A stretch of 64,000 nucleotides of DNA from Leptospira wolbachii serovar Codice str. CDC (lineage in GTDB: Bacteria > Spirochaetota > Leptospiria > Leptospirales > Leptospiraceae): positions 124,001 to 188,000 of the forward strand of contig NZ_AOGZ02000014.1 in assembly GCF_000332515.2 (NCBI RefSeq), written 5' to 3'. The notes beneath the pieces are model-generated. The model did not search any database. It saw nothing but the letters and a program-made list of their open reading frames with translations, and was not told the origin of the DNA. Both the position numbers and the translations under genes were made by a program. Positions 1 to 10,341 of the stretch are shown one piece after another. Position 1 is the stretch's first letter. Each line of letters starts with the position of its first letter.

Positions 1-1330
1 GGTTGGCATCTATATGAGTGAGAACCTTTCCTAAATCATCTCGAATTTGTACGGAAGTTTCTGGAGTGATGAGACCCACTGATCCTTGGACTAATTTTTT
101 GAAAGTCCTTACGGAAATCACCGGAGAAGTTTCCGTCATTCCATAACCTTCCAGTACGTTAATTCCAATATCATTGAAGAACGCATCTACGTGTCTTTGT
201 AATGCTCCACCACCAGAAACAGAAGCTTTGAGCTCTCCTCCAGTAGCCTCTCTAATTTTAGAAAGTACGACCAAATCGAGTAGGAAGTAAGGAACCGCCA
301 AAACAATCGCCACAGCCAAATAGTAAATCCCTTTGAAGAGAGAAACGATTGGGTTTCTTCCAACGTAGTCTACTTGGTTTCCCTTTAAAAACCTTGTGGC
401 AGCATTGAAATGTTTCGAGAAAAAATAAGCCAAATTGAAAAGCCCCCGGCGGACCGCAGGAGTTTGTTTTGGATCATTGATTCTTGTATAAATTCCATTA
501 TAGATACTTTCCCAAAGTCTTGGAGCCGACGCCATAAACGTAGGTTTTGACTTTTTCATGTCATCACGAAGGTCTCGGACATTGGTGTAGTATGTAGCAC
601 AACCGGCAGCAATGGCTAGGTATTCAAATACTCTTTCAAAAACGTGCCAAACAGGAAGGATAGACAACATCCTTTCATCTTCTTTGATTTCGATCATATT
701 ACCTAGAATGACAGAAGTTTGGTGGATCATGTTGCTATGTTTCAACATCACACCTTTTGGCATTCCAGTGGTTCCTGAAGTATAGATGATTGTAAATAGA
801 TCATCAGGAGCAATGGCTTTCATTCGCTCTTCTGCTTTTTTAGAACCTTTGGCACGAAGTTCCTTACCTTTTTCAATCAGATCATATAGTTTTAGAACAC
901 CGGTTGCTGTGGATTTTTTATCCATTACGATGAGGGTCTTTGCAAATTCCAATTGAGAGCGATTCTTTTGAAATTTCTCGAGCATTTTGTCATTCTCAAG
1001 AAATACAACCTTCGCTTCGCAATGGTTTAGAATATAAGCGATTTCTGAATCGGTAATATCCGTTCCTCTCGGAACGTCTGCTGCACCGGCCATAAGAATT
1101 CCATAATCGGAAACAATCCATTCCAATCGGTTATCGGCAAGCAGGGCAACATTCTCTTTCGCAGAAACACCCAAATCAATGAGAGCTTCGGCTAAGTTGA
1201 TACCAAGATCATATACTTCTTTAAAAGTGACGGGTTTATAGGACTTAGATTCGTCTTTACTAACGAACGCGGGGCGGTTCCCAAATTTTTCAGCACTCTG
1301 CTGGAAGAGTTCGGGCAAATTGGCTGGCAT
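1..1330 (-). CDS. Long-chain fatty acid-CoA ligase (AMP-forming), 3' end outside the window
   Basis: This is the N-terminal 443 residues of an adenylate-forming enzyme that activates a fatty acid with ATP and CoA. The translation starts [12 protein letters not shown] and contains the AMP-binding P-loop [12 protein letters not shown] and the later adenylation motif GYGMTETSP, in the right order for the FadD/FAA class. A hydrophobic stretch lies between them ([20 protein letters not shown]), as often seen in the membrane-associated long-chain enzymes. The ATG at 1330 has a good AAGGAG ribosome site just upstream. The frame is open to the left edge, so the C-terminal lid domain is missing from this window. 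Substrate chain length cannot be told from sequence; a medium-chain ligase is the main alternative. Confidence 0.9.
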   Translation of the reverse strand, partial: MPANLPELFQQSAEKFGNRPAFVSKDESKSYKPVTFKEVYDLGINLAEALIDLGVSAKENVALLADNRLEWIVSDYGILMAGAADVPRGTDITDSEIAYILNHCEAKVVFLENDKMLEKFQKNRSQLEFAKTLIVMDKKSTATGVLKLYDLIEKGKELRAKGSKKAEERMKAIAPDDLFTIIYTSGTTGMPKGVMLKHSNMIHQTSVILGNMIEIKEDERMLSILPVWHVFERVFEYLAIAAGCATYYTNVRDLRDDMKKSKPTFMASAPRLWESIYNGIYTRINDPKQTPAVRRGLFNLAYFFSKHFNAATRFLKGNQVDYVGRNPIVSLFKGIYYLAVAIVLAVPYFLLDLVVLSKIREATGGELKASVSGGGALQRHVDAFFNDIGINVLEGYGMTETSPVISVRTFKKLVQGSVGLITPETSVQIRDDLGKVLTHIDAN

Positions 1331-1465
1331 TATTCTGACTCCTTTCTCAAAAGAAAACGTAAAAAGGTATCTTTAAGGGACTTTTTTAAAGAACATGAGT
1401 CAAGACATTTTCAATCTTGTCATCGAATTCAATGGAAAATCAAAATGTTGTTTCGCATTGCACAA

Positions 1466-1987
1466 TTATGGCAGTTCAGACGCAGCCCATACATGGGAGC
1501 GAATGACAAGCCCAGAAAGGTCAGATTCTACCAATCCATACTGACGATACACAATCTTACCCGACCGATCAAATACAAGTAGGCATGGAATTCCCTCTAC
1601 GTGATAAAAATCTGTCATTTTCCAGTCTTTATCCAGTAAGGTGGGATAATTCATTTTCAATCGTTCCATATCTTTTTTGATTTTTTCTATCGGCTCTGTG
1701 GTATCAGTATTGATTCCGCGAAATACAAAATCTTTTTCAGAAACAGAAGCCTTCCATGCGTTGATGGTGGGAACTGCCTTGGCACAAGGTTCGCACCAAG
1801 TAGCCCAAAAATCCAATACAACTACTTTTCCTTTAAAAGAATCCAATGATTCAGTCTCTCCCCCTAAGGTCGGAAGAGGTGCGGGATAAAAATCACTGCT
1901 TGTCCCTTCTGGTTTACAAAAAAGAAGAGATAGGATTAAGATAAGATAAAAGCTGGATCTAAGGTTCAAAAAAGCCTGGGTCATCAT
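1466..1987 (-). CDS. TlpA-like thioredoxin-fold lipoprotein
   Basis: A secreted thiol-disulphide protein of the TlpA/ResA type. The N-terminus is a hydrophobic signal ending in a lipobox-like LSLLFC, so the mature protein is probably lipid-anchored in the periplasm. The redox motif WATWCEPC lies in the middle, followed by a cis-Pro region (GIPCLLVFD), as expected for a thioredoxin fold. Such proteins reduce cytochrome c apoproteins or other periplasmic disulphides; the actual partner is not shown here. I chose the ATG at 1987. An in-frame GTG at 1999 would overlap the start of the divergent gene, and neither start has a clear ribosome site. Confidence 0.85.
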   Translation of the reverse strand: MMTQAFLNLRSSFYLILILSLLFCKPEGTSSDFYPAPLPTLGGETESLDSFKGKVVVLDFWATWCEPCAKAVPTINAWKASVSEKDFVFRGINTDTTEPIEKIKKDMERLKMNYPTLLDKDWKMTDFYHVEGIPCLLVFDRSGKIVYRQYGLVESDLSGLVIRSHVWAASELP

Positions 1988-1989
1988 AT

Positions 1990-2385
1990 TTGAATTCACT
2001 GATTTATAATTACTTTTCCAATTTTGACGAATGGAATGATTACGTAAAGGGAAACTGGAGTGGAAAAGGAATTTCTATGATTCCTTCCACTGTGCAACCT
2101 TATGAAACGGGTGATGAAACAACCGTTATCTGGAAAGCAAACCTGAAAGAAATCAAATCTCATTTTAAACGAGGAAAATCCGAGTTTTCTTTGACTTGGT
2201 TACTGGAATCGGAAGTCCTCTGCGACAGAATCAAACTGATTGCCAAAGATGCAGATTGGGAATGCGAAATCCAAGCCATGACAAGAGATCGCTTTCATCT
2301 CCATGTACTCCCGAAATCAGATAAATCTAAGATTCTGTATTCCGGAGTTGTCACCAAAAAGAAGGGGCTATTCTCCTTCCTCTAG
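1990..2385 (+). CDS. Hypothetical protein, 131 residues
   Basis: I do not recognise this protein. It is a small soluble alpha/beta-looking protein with no signal peptide or membrane segment and a basic C-terminus. The start is uncertain. The TTG at 1990 is the first usable codon but lies only two bases from the start of the divergent TlpA-like gene and has no ribosome site; an ATG at 2077 would remove 29 residues. It ends inside the convergent glycosyltransferase, overlapping by 18 bases. Coding is supported only by the open frame between two well-supported genes and the lack of a better frame. Confidence 0.55.
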   Translation: MNSLIYNYFSNFDEWNDYVKGNWSGKGISMIPSTVQPYETGDETTVIWKANLKEIKSHFKRGKSEFSLTWLLESEVLCDRIKLIAKDADWECEIQAMTRDRFHLHVLPKSDKSKILYSGVVTKKKGLFSFL

Positions 2386-3507
2386 AACTTTACGAAAGAC
2401 CTCTTCGGTAATCTTTGCCGCATTTTCCCAAGTAAATTCCTCAATCGATACTGCTTGGGGGGCTGGATGTTCAAAAAATTTTTTAATGGTTTCTGCCCAG
2501 AGTTTTGCATCTTCCTTGGTTTGGTAAGGAAGGTAAGTAACACCCTCTTTTCCAATTTCATGGAAGGTGGGGATATCAGAAACAATACAAGGCAATCCAT
2601 GAAATATGGCTTCCACCATAGGAATTCCAAATCCTTCATATTTACTGGCAAAGGCAAATAAACCAGCTCTTTTGTAGAGGTGTTGCAGCTCAGAATCGGA
2701 AACAGAATCTAAAATATAGATGTCTTTATACAAAGCACGCTCTTGTAATAGTTCTTCGATAAATTCATGTGACTCCCAACCGATTTTCCCGACAATCACC
2801 CATGGACGGTAGTGGTGAGGATCGAGTTTGCGATATTCGCGATAGGCATTCAATAAAAAAGGATAGTTCTTTCTTGGTTCAATCGTGGAAACCGATAATA
2901 AATAATCAGTGCCTAAGTCCTTCACCCTGTTGGACGGTTCTGTTTCTAAAAGTTTTGTCATTTCCACAGGATTCACTCCTGGATAAGACACTCCGGTTTG
3001 GTCCACAGGATATCCAAACTTACGGCACATATCATCACTTGTTTGTTTAGAGATCGAAAGAATAAAACTTGACCGCCTAACAGAATAACTCTGAAAAAGC
3101 CTCTGTTGGACTTTCGCAATCCAACGCATCGTCTCAGGATATAGGTATAAAACCAGATCACAATAGGTAAGGACCGCACGTAGAGCTCTTGGTAAAAAAG
3201 GAGGTAATACTTGTTGGGAACCCCAAAACAAATCGATTCTATTCTTTAGTAAATAAAATGGAATGTAGAGATTGTAATACAACCCTCCTTTCCATTTCAA
3301 AAAACCACCACCTGAAACCCAGGTGACATTGGGTAAAGTTAAAACCGCCTTATGGTCATCATGAATAGGTAAATGTGAGAATAAAAAGAAGTCATATTCC
3401 TCTTTATGTGGAAACGCCTTTAAGGTTTCCGCAATGAGTCGCCCTACTCCAGACACTCTTGTGGAGAGTGGTCTTGCATCTAAACCAATCCGTTTTGTCT
3501 TTACCAT
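2368..3507 (-). CDS. Glycosyltransferase family 4 (GT-B fold)
   Basis: A 379-residue GT4 enzyme that transfers a sugar from a nucleotide donor, probably to a lipopolysaccharide or other envelope glycan. The N-terminal half begins with IGLDARPLSTRVSGVGRL, the acceptor-domain glycine loop typical of mannosyltransferase-like GT4 proteins. The C-terminal half holds the donor-binding motif, seen as SKYEGFGIPMVEAIFHGLP, with the two glutamates spaced as in the EX7E signature. It overlaps the preceding phosphatase gene by seven bases, so the two are probably translated together. Donor and acceptor are unknown. Confidence 0.88.
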   Translation of the reverse strand: MVKTKRIGLDARPLSTRVSGVGRLIAETLKAFPHKEEYDFFLFSHLPIHDDHKAVLTLPNVTWVSGGGFLKWKGGLYYNLYIPFYLLKNRIDLFWGSQQVLPPFLPRALRAVLTYCDLVLYLYPETMRWIAKVQQRLFQSYSVRRSSFILSISKQTSDDMCRKFGYPVDQTGVSYPGVNPVEMTKLLETEPSNRVKDLGTDYLLSVSTIEPRKNYPFLLNAYREYRKLDPHHYRPWVIVGKIGWESHEFIEELLQERALYKDIYILDSVSDSELQHLYKRAGLFAFASKYEGFGIPMVEAIFHGLPCIVSDIPTFHEIGKEGVTYLPYQTKEDAKLWAETIKKFFEHPAPQAVSIEEFTWENAAKITEEVFRKVLEEGE

Positions 3508-4370
3508 CGTTCCTTTACCTTAAGCGACAATTGGTGAAAGTCAATTTTGGATTCCAAATATTGGATTGCCGTCTTTTTACCCGCCACCAAACCAAAAGAA
3601 AGTGTATTTGGTTGATTGAATTGATACTTGTTATCTTTCAAAGGAAAACAAGTAAAGTTATCTTCATCCAAAAGAGCAATTCCACCGCAAATATCCCATT
3701 CATTTTTAGGTTTTAACGAGACAATGAGATCAATAAACCCGGCAGACAATAACCCCAGTTTATAGGCGATACTCCCCATCGAACGAATTTCAAAGTCATC
3801 ATGCCAAAAAGAATCAGCAAATAAACCTTCCTTCATTTCAGATAAGGACACAAGTAAAATTGGTTTATTTGTAACAGGCTTCAATTCATCTAACGGATGC
3901 AATATGGAGCCACTTTCTACAACTAAGGTTCTAAAGTTCTCTTCTGTTGCAAAAGGAGCTTGTAATTTAGCAAAAAAAGTATTTCGATTTTTAGAAAAAA
4001 ACTCACCCGTGGCAGGATTGAAGATTACTCCCCAAATGGCTTCACCGTTACGAACAAGACCCAAACTGAGCGCGAACTGATCATTCTTTTTTACAAACTC
4101 ACGAGTTCCATCAATAGGGTCTAAGATCCAAACCCATTCCTTGTCCAAACGTCTGTTTGTATCGGTTTTTTCTTCCGATAAAAATCCATGATTCGGAAAT
4201 CGAGCAGAGATTTTTTCGAATAGAAACTCACTCGCAAACAAATCCGCTTCAGTAACTGGGTCATTGCCACCCTTGTCGCGAATTTGAAAGTCTGATTTAT
4301 AAATGGAAAGGATTGAGTCCCCAACAGATAATACCCACCGCCAAACTTCCTGAAAATCTCTTTCTTCCAT
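3501..4370 (-). CDS. Inositol monophosphatase-family phosphatase (CysQ/HisN type)
   Basis: A Mg-dependent phosphatase of the inositol monophosphatase superfamily, 289 residues. The metal-binding motifs are present in order: DPVTEAD, then WILDPIDGTREF, then EWDICGG near the C-terminus. The GTREF form of the second motif is seen in 3'(2'),5'-bisphosphate nucleotidases (CysQ) and in HisN-type histidinol phosphatases, so the substrate may be PAP, histidinol phosphate or a sugar/inositol phosphate; I cannot choose. The ATG at 4370 has a clear AAGGACGGA just upstream. It lies between a small secreted protein and a glycosyltransferase in the same run of minus-strand genes. Confidence 0.88.
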   Translation of the reverse strand: MEERDFQEVWRWVLSVGDSILSIYKSDFQIRDKGGNDPVTEADLFASEFLFEKISARFPNHGFLSEEKTDTNRRLDKEWVWILDPIDGTREFVKKNDQFALSLGLVRNGEAIWGVIFNPATGEFFSKNRNTFFAKLQAPFATEENFRTLVVESGSILHPLDELKPVTNKPILLVSLSEMKEGLFADSFWHDDFEIRSMGSIAYKLGLLSAGFIDLIVSLKPKNEWDICGGIALLDEDNFTCFPLKDNKYQFNQPNTLSFGLVAGKKTAIQYLESKIDFHQLSLKVKERW

Positions 4371-4388
4371 TCCGTCCTTATAGGAAAT

Positions 4389-4817
4389 CTAATTCTTTTT
4401 TTCTTCTTTGTGTGCGTTCGAACCTAGGTCCAAACCGTCCGGTTTCTCCAAAACAATTTCTTCCGAGGGAGATGTTATGTATGTCTCAGGATCTACTGGA
4501 AACTGATATTGAAAATAAAAGTTCTTATATTTTACAAAAAAAGTATTGGTTCCTTCTGGACGTTCCGTTTGTAAGTCCTGGAATTTTAGATCCTTTAAAT
4601 CTCTTTTAGGATTGGAAAGGCGTTTGGATAGTGTACTACGAACTGAACTTACCATATTGGTTTCGAAATTCTTCTTTTTCTGATCCTCGGTAAGTTTTGG
4701 ATTTCTAAGATAGTCTTCTAGTTTTGTAAACTCTTCCGCCAAACCAGCATTTTGTTGTGCGTAAACAAAACTAACCGGCAATAATACTAAAATACTTAAA
4801 ATCCAAACTCGTTTCAT
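4389..4817 (-). CDS. Hypothetical secreted protein, 142 residues
   Basis: A small exported protein of unknown function. It has a classic signal peptide (basic start, then WILSILVLLPVSFVYA, with cleavage likely after AYA-like VYA), then a charged mature part rich in Lys, Glu and Asn. It shows no recognised domain. I chose the second of two close ATG codons (4817), because the AGAGGA ribosome site sits seven bases before it and directly touches the upstream ATG at 4823. It is 12 to 19 bases downstream of uvrD and probably in the same transcript. Confidence 0.75.
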   Translation of the reverse strand: MKRVWILSILVLLPVSFVYAQQNAGLAEEFTKLEDYLRNPKLTEDQKKKNFETNMVSSVRSTLSKRLSNPKRDLKDLKFQDLQTERPEGTNTFFVKYKNFYFQYQFPVDPETYITSPSEEIVLEKPDGLDLGSNAHKEEKKN

Positions 4818-4835
4818 TGTCATTCCTCTTCTAGT

Positions 4836-7019
4836 TCATGAAATTATCTCTAATGGTGTATATGCCAATAAGAATTTTTTATCCAAATGAGAACCAAAAC
4901 GAACTTCTACCTTACGGTTGTCTCCCGATCCAGAAATGGTTAAGATACGTCCTTCTCCGTAAACTTTGTGGCGTACTTTTGTTCCCACTTGGAAGTTTCC
5001 ATCACCGGCTTTCGCCTGAACAGTTTCGAACTTTTCTTCCGATTTTTGAAACCTTTCGGCTCTCGGTGTAAACTCAGGCCTTCTCACTCCATACCGGTTC
5101 TCTGTAAACTCACCTTCTACAAACTCGCTGGGAAGTTCTTCCAAAAATTGGGAAGGAAGCCTTGCATCCACGTCTCCAAATTTTCTCGTGAATCTTGAAA
5201 AACTAATTTCGAGATTCTTCCTGGCCCGGGTGATCGCCACATAAGCAAGCCTTCGTTCTTCCTCTACTCCATCCGGCGAATCAATAGATAGAAAATGAGG
5301 GAAGGTTCCTTCTTCCATTCCTGCCATAAATACATGTTGGAATTCCAAACCCTTTGCATTATGGACAGTCATAAGAATCACATAATCTGGCAAATCTTTG
5401 GTATTGTCTTCACTTGTGATAAGAGAAATATTTCCTAGGTATTCTTCCAGTGTGGCTTCGGGATTATTTTCCTCAAATTCTTTAAGAGCATTTACAAATT
5501 CATTTAAGTTGGAGAGTCTAGAAAATGAATCTTCTGTTCCTTCATTTTCTAAAAACTCTCTATATCCAGAATGTTCTAAAACTTCATAAGCAATTTCGGA
5601 AGGTGTTTTTTTACCCAAGTCTTCCATGGCCGAATCAAACATTCGATACAAGGAAGATAACTTCTGTAAGGTTCCCTTTTTGATCTCAGGAACAGTTTTC
5701 CCCAAACATTCAAATAAAGAAAGACCTTCGTTTACGGAATAGGATAACAAACGACTCACTGTTGTATCGCCAATTCCCCTTGGCGGTGAATTAATGATAC
5801 GAAGCAGAGAAGTGGAATCCACAGGATTTACAACGACAGAAAGGTAAGCAATTAAGTCCTTAACCTCTTTCCTATCAAAGAACCGAAACCCACCAAAAAT
5901 TTTATAAGGAATTGCTCTTTTCCGCAAAGCTTCCTCAAAATATCGAGACTGAGAATTTGTTCGATAAAACACGGCAAAGTTGGAATACTTTTGCCCCTTT
6001 CTCACTCCCGCTTGGATTTTTTGAACAATCCCTTCGGCTTCTTCCATTTCATTTTGGTAGGAAGTTACTTTGATTTTATCTCCCATCGGATTTTCTGTCC
6101 TAAGGGTTTTGCTCGTTCTTTGTTTGTTATTTGAAATAAGAGCTGCGGCAGTTTCAATGATGGTTTTAGTAGAACGATAGTTCTCTTCCAATTTGACGAC
6201 AACGGCATCTGGATAATCTTTTTTGAAATTTAGAATATTCGAAATATCTGCTCCACGCCAAGAATAAATAGACTGATCATCATCTCCAACAACACAAAGG
6301 TTTTTGTGAAAAGAAGATAGAGATTGGACAAGGTGGTATTGAATTTTATTTGTATCTTGGTATTCATCTACCATGATGTATTTCCAGAGTCTTTGGTATT
6401 TCTCTAAAATTACCGGAAAGTCTCGAAACAAAATTACTGTTTTTAATATGAGGTCACCAAAATCTAAAGCATTCCTTAAGTCTTTGCGTTTTTCGTATTC
6501 TAAAAAGACTGATGCGATCGTTTTTGTATAAGAATCATCTGCTTTCTTTTTTGCGTATTCCTCTGCCGTCATAAAGGAATCTTTTGTAGATGAAAAAGTA
6601 TTGGCAAGACTTGAGGGCCGAAACTCTTTTGTATCCATATCCTTGGATTTTAAAATTTCTTTGATGAGCGACTCTTGCATATCACTGTCATATACAGTGA
6701 AATTACTCCCAAGGCCCAATACCTTACCTTCCCTGCGTAACAAATACAAACAAAGTGAGTGAAAGGTCCGAACGAAAGGTTCACCGTTTCCTTCCGGTAA
6801 CAAACTCCGGCACCGGATTCGCATTTCTTCTGCTGCTTTGTTCGTAAAAGTTACAGCAAGTATTTGATTCGGAAAAACTTTATGGTTTAAAATGAGATTA
6901 GCAATCCGGTAGGTGATGACTCGAGTTTTACCTGAACCCGCACCTGCCAAAATGAGTAGCGGTCCGTCTACGGCCTCAACAGCTTTTTTTTGTTCAGAAT
7001 TGAGCCCAACTAACTCCAC
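4836..7019 (-). CDS. uvrD: ATP-dependent DNA helicase UvrD/PcrA
   Basis: A superfamily 1A 3'-5' DNA helicase of 727 residues, the usual length, acting in nucleotide excision and mismatch repair and in clearing proteins from DNA. Helicase motifs are all visible: Walker A GAGSGKTRVITYR, DEYQDTN (motif II), GDDDQSIYSWRGAD (motif III), the ENYRST motif IV region, and LAYVAITRARKNL (motif VI). The C-terminal region GTKVRHKVYGEGRIL is the PcrA-type Tudor-like tail that binds RNA polymerase in other bacteria. The start is a GTG that directly abuts the bamA stop, so translation is probably coupled. Confidence 0.96.
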   Translation of the reverse strand: MELVGLNSEQKKAVEAVDGPLLILAGAGSGKTRVITYRIANLILNHKVFPNQILAVTFTNKAAEEMRIRCRSLLPEGNGEPFVRTFHSLCLYLLRREGKVLGLGSNFTVYDSDMQESLIKEILKSKDMDTKEFRPSSLANTFSSTKDSFMTAEEYAKKKADDSYTKTIASVFLEYEKRKDLRNALDFGDLILKTVILFRDFPVILEKYQRLWKYIMVDEYQDTNKIQYHLVQSLSSFHKNLCVVGDDDQSIYSWRGADISNILNFKKDYPDAVVVKLEENYRSTKTIIETAAALISNNKQRTSKTLRTENPMGDKIKVTSYQNEMEEAEGIVQKIQAGVRKGQKYSNFAVFYRTNSQSRYFEEALRKRAIPYKIFGGFRFFDRKEVKDLIAYLSVVVNPVDSTSLLRIINSPPRGIGDTTVSRLLSYSVNEGLSLFECLGKTVPEIKKGTLQKLSSLYRMFDSAMEDLGKKTPSEIAYEVLEHSGYREFLENEGTEDSFSRLSNLNEFVNALKEFEENNPEATLEEYLGNISLITSEDNTKDLPDYVILMTVHNAKGLEFQHVFMAGMEEGTFPHFLSIDSPDGVEEERRLAYVAITRARKNLEISFSRFTRKFGDVDARLPSQFLEELPSEFVEGEFTENRYGVRRPEFTPRAERFQKSEEKFETVQAKAGDGNFQVGTKVRHKVYGEGRILTISGSGDNRKVEVRFGSHLDKKFLLAYTPLEIIS

Positions 7020-9896
7020 TTAGAATCGCATATCCCCAATACCAAAAACAAACTGGAAACTGTTATTGTCTGGATAAAGCCCAAAAGGGCGCTCGTCTAC
7101 ACCCGTATAACGGATCCTTTGTGCAAAATACAAGCGAAGTGGCAATACTGGAATTTGGATTCGAAGTCCAAAACCCCAGGAGAATCGGAAGTTCGACATC
7201 GATAAGTTTTTACTTGAAAGTACTAAATTGCCTGGATCGTTAACAATCAGCGGCGATTCCGGAAGTTTTTGACCATAGGAATTGTAATTTTCATACAAAT
7301 AAGTTTCCACAGGTTCTGACACTCTTTGTGCTCGGACTAAAGAATCATAATTCTTAAAGAACTCCTTTCTCTCGCCGACCGCCCGGTTGATTTGTTCATA
7401 CATAGCACCTCCGTCGAAGAAAACAACAAACCAGAGTAACGAAGGTTCGATGGGGAATCTTAACTCAGATGTAAACAAAACTCGGCTAGAGGCGCCATCT
7501 TTCCACTCGTCAGGATAGTATTTATCATCAAAAAACCAACCACGGAGAGATTCATATCCCCCGAGGAATAACCTGTCCTGAACTTGAATGTAAGGGATTC
7601 GTTCTTTATCTTGATTTTTATACTTTGGAGTTCTTTCGAAAGTAAAAACTGATGATGTTCTAAACTGCTGGACAACACGCCATCGCCTAAGTGCGTTTTT
7701 GCGGATGAGACCAAAGAATGTATAATCAAACCAAGTATGATAGTATTCCAAAATTGGACTGAATTGGTCGAAATGTGACTCTCCACCGAGAAATTGACCC
7801 ACGTTGTCTACGGAGAAAATTAAGTTAAATCCTTGAGTCGAATTGAATACGTTATCCCTACTATCATAAGCAATACCATTGGTAAGTTGCGAACGAAACT
7901 GCCAACCACGATCTACTTCGGCTAATACTTGGTCAGATACAAGCGAAGTTGGTCGAGTTGATGCAAAAAATGATGGTGAATAACGATGGAAGTGGGTCCA
8001 GTTGATTAAAAATCTATGCCCAAGTCCCGCACTCACACCAACCCCAGATCGTTCATAGGAGGCAACTTCCTTAATCCCTTGGTTGTTGTTCTCTGTAATG
8101 GAAGTAGCACCTACAAACAAAGTTCGTGATGAATAAAATGCGGAAAGAGTGAGTGACCAAGGTTTGTCCATGAACCATGGTTCCGTCCAAGAAATTTGCA
8201 AATAACGGCGGATAGGTCCAAATTCGACTCGACCAGTGATTTGTTGTCCAGTTCCGTTTAAGTTGTTCTCACCTAACTGAGTAAAAATGGAAAACCCAGT
8301 AATGGTTCCATATCCTCCCCCCATTGATACCGTTCCTGTGGGCTGTTCCACAAGTTCAATAATAAGGTTCATCTTGGTTTCATCAGAACCAGGTCGCATA
8401 TTAAAGTTTACTTCTTTAAAGTAACCTAAGTTAAAGATACGTTCCCTTGACCTGTTCACAAGAGTGGAGTTAAAAAGATCACCAGGTTTAAAAAGAAGTT
8501 CTCTTCGAACCACACGGTCTTGCGTCTTTTTATTACCTTTGATAATAATATTTTCAATAAAAGCTAAATTGTTTTCGCGAATCGTAAAGTCTACGTGAAT
8601 GAATTTTTTGCCTCGGAGTTTCGGTTCCTCTTCGTAAACTTTTCTTAACCTAGCAACATTAAGACGATTGTATTCCTCATTACAATCGGAAACTGCATCG
8701 GCACTACCTCGTTTGTCACAATTCTCATAACGCGATAAGGAAGCATCACTGAGTTCAATCACTTTCCGGCGAGGAATCACTTGAGCAAACAAATATCCTT
8801 TGGCAGAATATGCTTCGTTGATCGAGGCTCTATCTTTCTGAAATTTAGTTTCATCAAAAACTTCACCCACATCGGCAGGTGCAAATTCAAATTGATCCTC
8901 TAAATATTTAACAGGATAAACTGGAGACCATTCCTCTTTCGGGGTTCCCACTGGATTATTTTCTTTGTTTAAAAATTGCGGCATCCCACTAGGAGCAATG
9001 GTCATGTCATGACTTGTAGAATATCCGTTATAAAAATACTGCTCACCTTCACTGATCTTAAAATTAACAATAACAACACGTTTGTCTTTCTTTTGTGGGT
9101 TTTCCCAACGAATTTCCCAATTGGTTCCTTCATTACTGAGTTCGGCGTCGACATATCCTTTTGATTTTAGGTAAGCAGAGATTTTTTGTTTATCTGATTC
9201 AAAAGCGGATTCTTTAAACACACCCGACTCAATAATCCCGCTTTCCTTTAAATCCATGATACCTTGGATATCATAAGTATCGATTTCACTATTCCCGAAG
9301 ATATTGATTTTGCTGACAGGAATTTCTTCCCCTTCATCGATAATGAACTTCACCTTAACCGTGTTAGTATCTGGATTTACAGGTTCAGTTTCAAATCGAA
9401 CATAAGCGAGAAAAAAACCTTCATCCCTGTATTTTTTCAAAATTACTTCTTTAGACAGAGTAACTTTTTTTGGAGTGATGACTTCGTTTTCTTTTAAGGG
9501 GATTTTATCTCGTAAGTCAGAGGGAAAAACTTCATCTGCCCCGATAAAATCGATGTCTTTCACTCGCGGTCGCTCTCTCACAACTACAAGAATTTTAACA
9601 CCCTCTCCGTCCGCTTCCCCTTGGATATCAATATGATAGAAAAATCCTGAAACAAATAACGCACGCATATCTGCGTTCAAAAGTCCCTGGGACAACTGCA
9701 TCCCGGGACGCATGTCCATTAAATCCAAAATGTCATCAGAGGAAGTATTGATATTTCCTTTAAACTCAACCTTGGTGATGACTTTATCTAGGTATACAGT
9801 TCGGTTCGACCAAAGGGATACCCACTCCGCCGAAACAAGTAGTAGGAGAGATAAAACAAGAAGACTTACGATTTTTATTTTTTTTCGAATATTCAA
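7020..9896 (-). CDS. bamA: Outer-membrane protein assembly factor BamA
   Basis: The core subunit of the machine that folds beta-barrel proteins into the outer membrane. It has an N-terminal signal segment (KIVSLLVLSLLLLVSAEW), several POTRA repeats over roughly the first 480 residues, and a C-terminal Omp85 barrel ending in the sequence VFGIGDMRF with a terminal Phe. The barrel carries the conserved lid motif SLRGW. At 958 residues it is longer than the E. coli protein (about 810), mainly because of extra sequence inside the POTRA region, including a Cys- and Arg-rich stretch near residues 385-430. The start is a TTG four bases after the exbD stop, with only a weak ribosome site. Confidence 0.96.
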   Translation of the reverse strand: MNIRKKIKIVSLLVLSLLLLVSAEWVSLWSNRTVYLDKVITKVEFKGNINTSSDDILDLMDMRPGMQLSQGLLNADMRALFVSGFFYHIDIQGEADGEGVKILVVVRERPRVKDIDFIGADEVFPSDLRDKIPLKENEVITPKKVTLSKEVILKKYRDEGFFLAYVRFETEPVNPDTNTVKVKFIIDEGEEIPVSKINIFGNSEIDTYDIQGIMDLKESGIIESGVFKESAFESDKQKISAYLKSKGYVDAELSNEGTNWEIRWENPQKKDKRVVIVNFKISEGEQYFYNGYSTSHDMTIAPSGMPQFLNKENNPVGTPKEEWSPVYPVKYLEDQFEFAPADVGEVFDETKFQKDRASINEAYSAKGYLFAQVIPRRKVIELSDASLSRYENCDKRGSADAVSDCNEEYNRLNVARLRKVYEEEPKLRGKKFIHVDFTIRENNLAFIENIIIKGNKKTQDRVVRRELLFKPGDLFNSTLVNRSRERIFNLGYFKEVNFNMRPGSDETKMNLIIELVEQPTGTVSMGGGYGTITGFSIFTQLGENNLNGTGQQITGRVEFGPIRRYLQISWTEPWFMDKPWSLTLSAFYSSRTLFVGATSITENNNQGIKEVASYERSGVGVSAGLGHRFLINWTHFHRYSPSFFASTRPTSLVSDQVLAEVDRGWQFRSQLTNGIAYDSRDNVFNSTQGFNLIFSVDNVGQFLGGESHFDQFSPILEYYHTWFDYTFFGLIRKNALRRWRVVQQFRTSSVFTFERTPKYKNQDKERIPYIQVQDRLFLGGYESLRGWFFDDKYYPDEWKDGASSRVLFTSELRFPIEPSLLWFVVFFDGGAMYEQINRAVGERKEFFKNYDSLVRAQRVSEPVETYLYENYNSYGQKLPESPLIVNDPGNLVLSSKNLSMSNFRFSWGFGLRIQIPVLPLRLYFAQRIRYTGVDERPFGLYPDNNSFQFVFGIGDMRF

Positions 9897-9900
9897 AAAA

Positions 9901-10332
9901 TCACTTTGATGTGCCTTTTACCATTGCTAGGTTAAACCGGCTAACACCCGCAGCATTGACTGCATCGATTACCTTAACCACAACTTGGTAGGACGCACCA
10001 CCATCTCCACGAATAATGACTTTGTTTTTTTTAGGGTCTCTTTCTTTTTCAGGACCAAGAAACCCATTAATCTTTTCAGTAAGCCCTTCGATGGGAACTG
10101 GTTCAGAACTTTGATCTAAATATATTTTTCCTTGTTTGTCCACAGTGATCACAAGTTCATCTTTTTGTTTCTCTTTAGCAACACTCGAAGATCGAGGTAA
10201 TTCCACTTTCAAAGCCGTGTTTTTTTCCAATGTTGCATTCATCAAAAAGTAAATCACTATAAAGGATATAACATCAATTAAAGGAGCAAGCTCAATGTTA
10301 TTAAATGATTTTTGCGTTTTGCGAAATTTCAT
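9901..10332 (-). CDS. exbD: Biopolymer transport protein ExbD/TolR
   Basis: A 143-residue ExbD/TolR protein: a single membrane anchor followed by a periplasmic domain. The key membrane aspartate is seen in [17 protein letters not shown], and the periplasmic part has the usual TolR pattern ending in [16 protein letters not shown]. With ExbB it uses the proton motive force to drive a partner protein across the periplasm, either TonB (nutrient uptake) or a Tol system (envelope constriction). No TonB or TolA-like gene is next to it here. The gene sits nine bases downstream of exbB and four upstream of bamA, in the same operon. Confidence 0.94.
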   Translation of the reverse strand: MKFRKTQKSFNNIELAPLIDVISFIVIYFLMNATLEKNTALKVELPRSSSVAKEKQKDELVITVDKQGKIYLDQSSEPVPIEGLTEKINGFLGPEKERDPKKNKVIIRGDGGASYQVVVKVIDAVNAAGVSRFNLAMVKGTSK

Positions 10333-10341
10333 TTAGTGTGT

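Noticed and set aside
1370..1392. TCTTTAA/TTAAAGA inverted repeat between the CoA ligase and the TlpA-like gene
   Set aside because: AT-only arms with a 9-base spacer are common by chance in this genome, with no T-run in a useful place.
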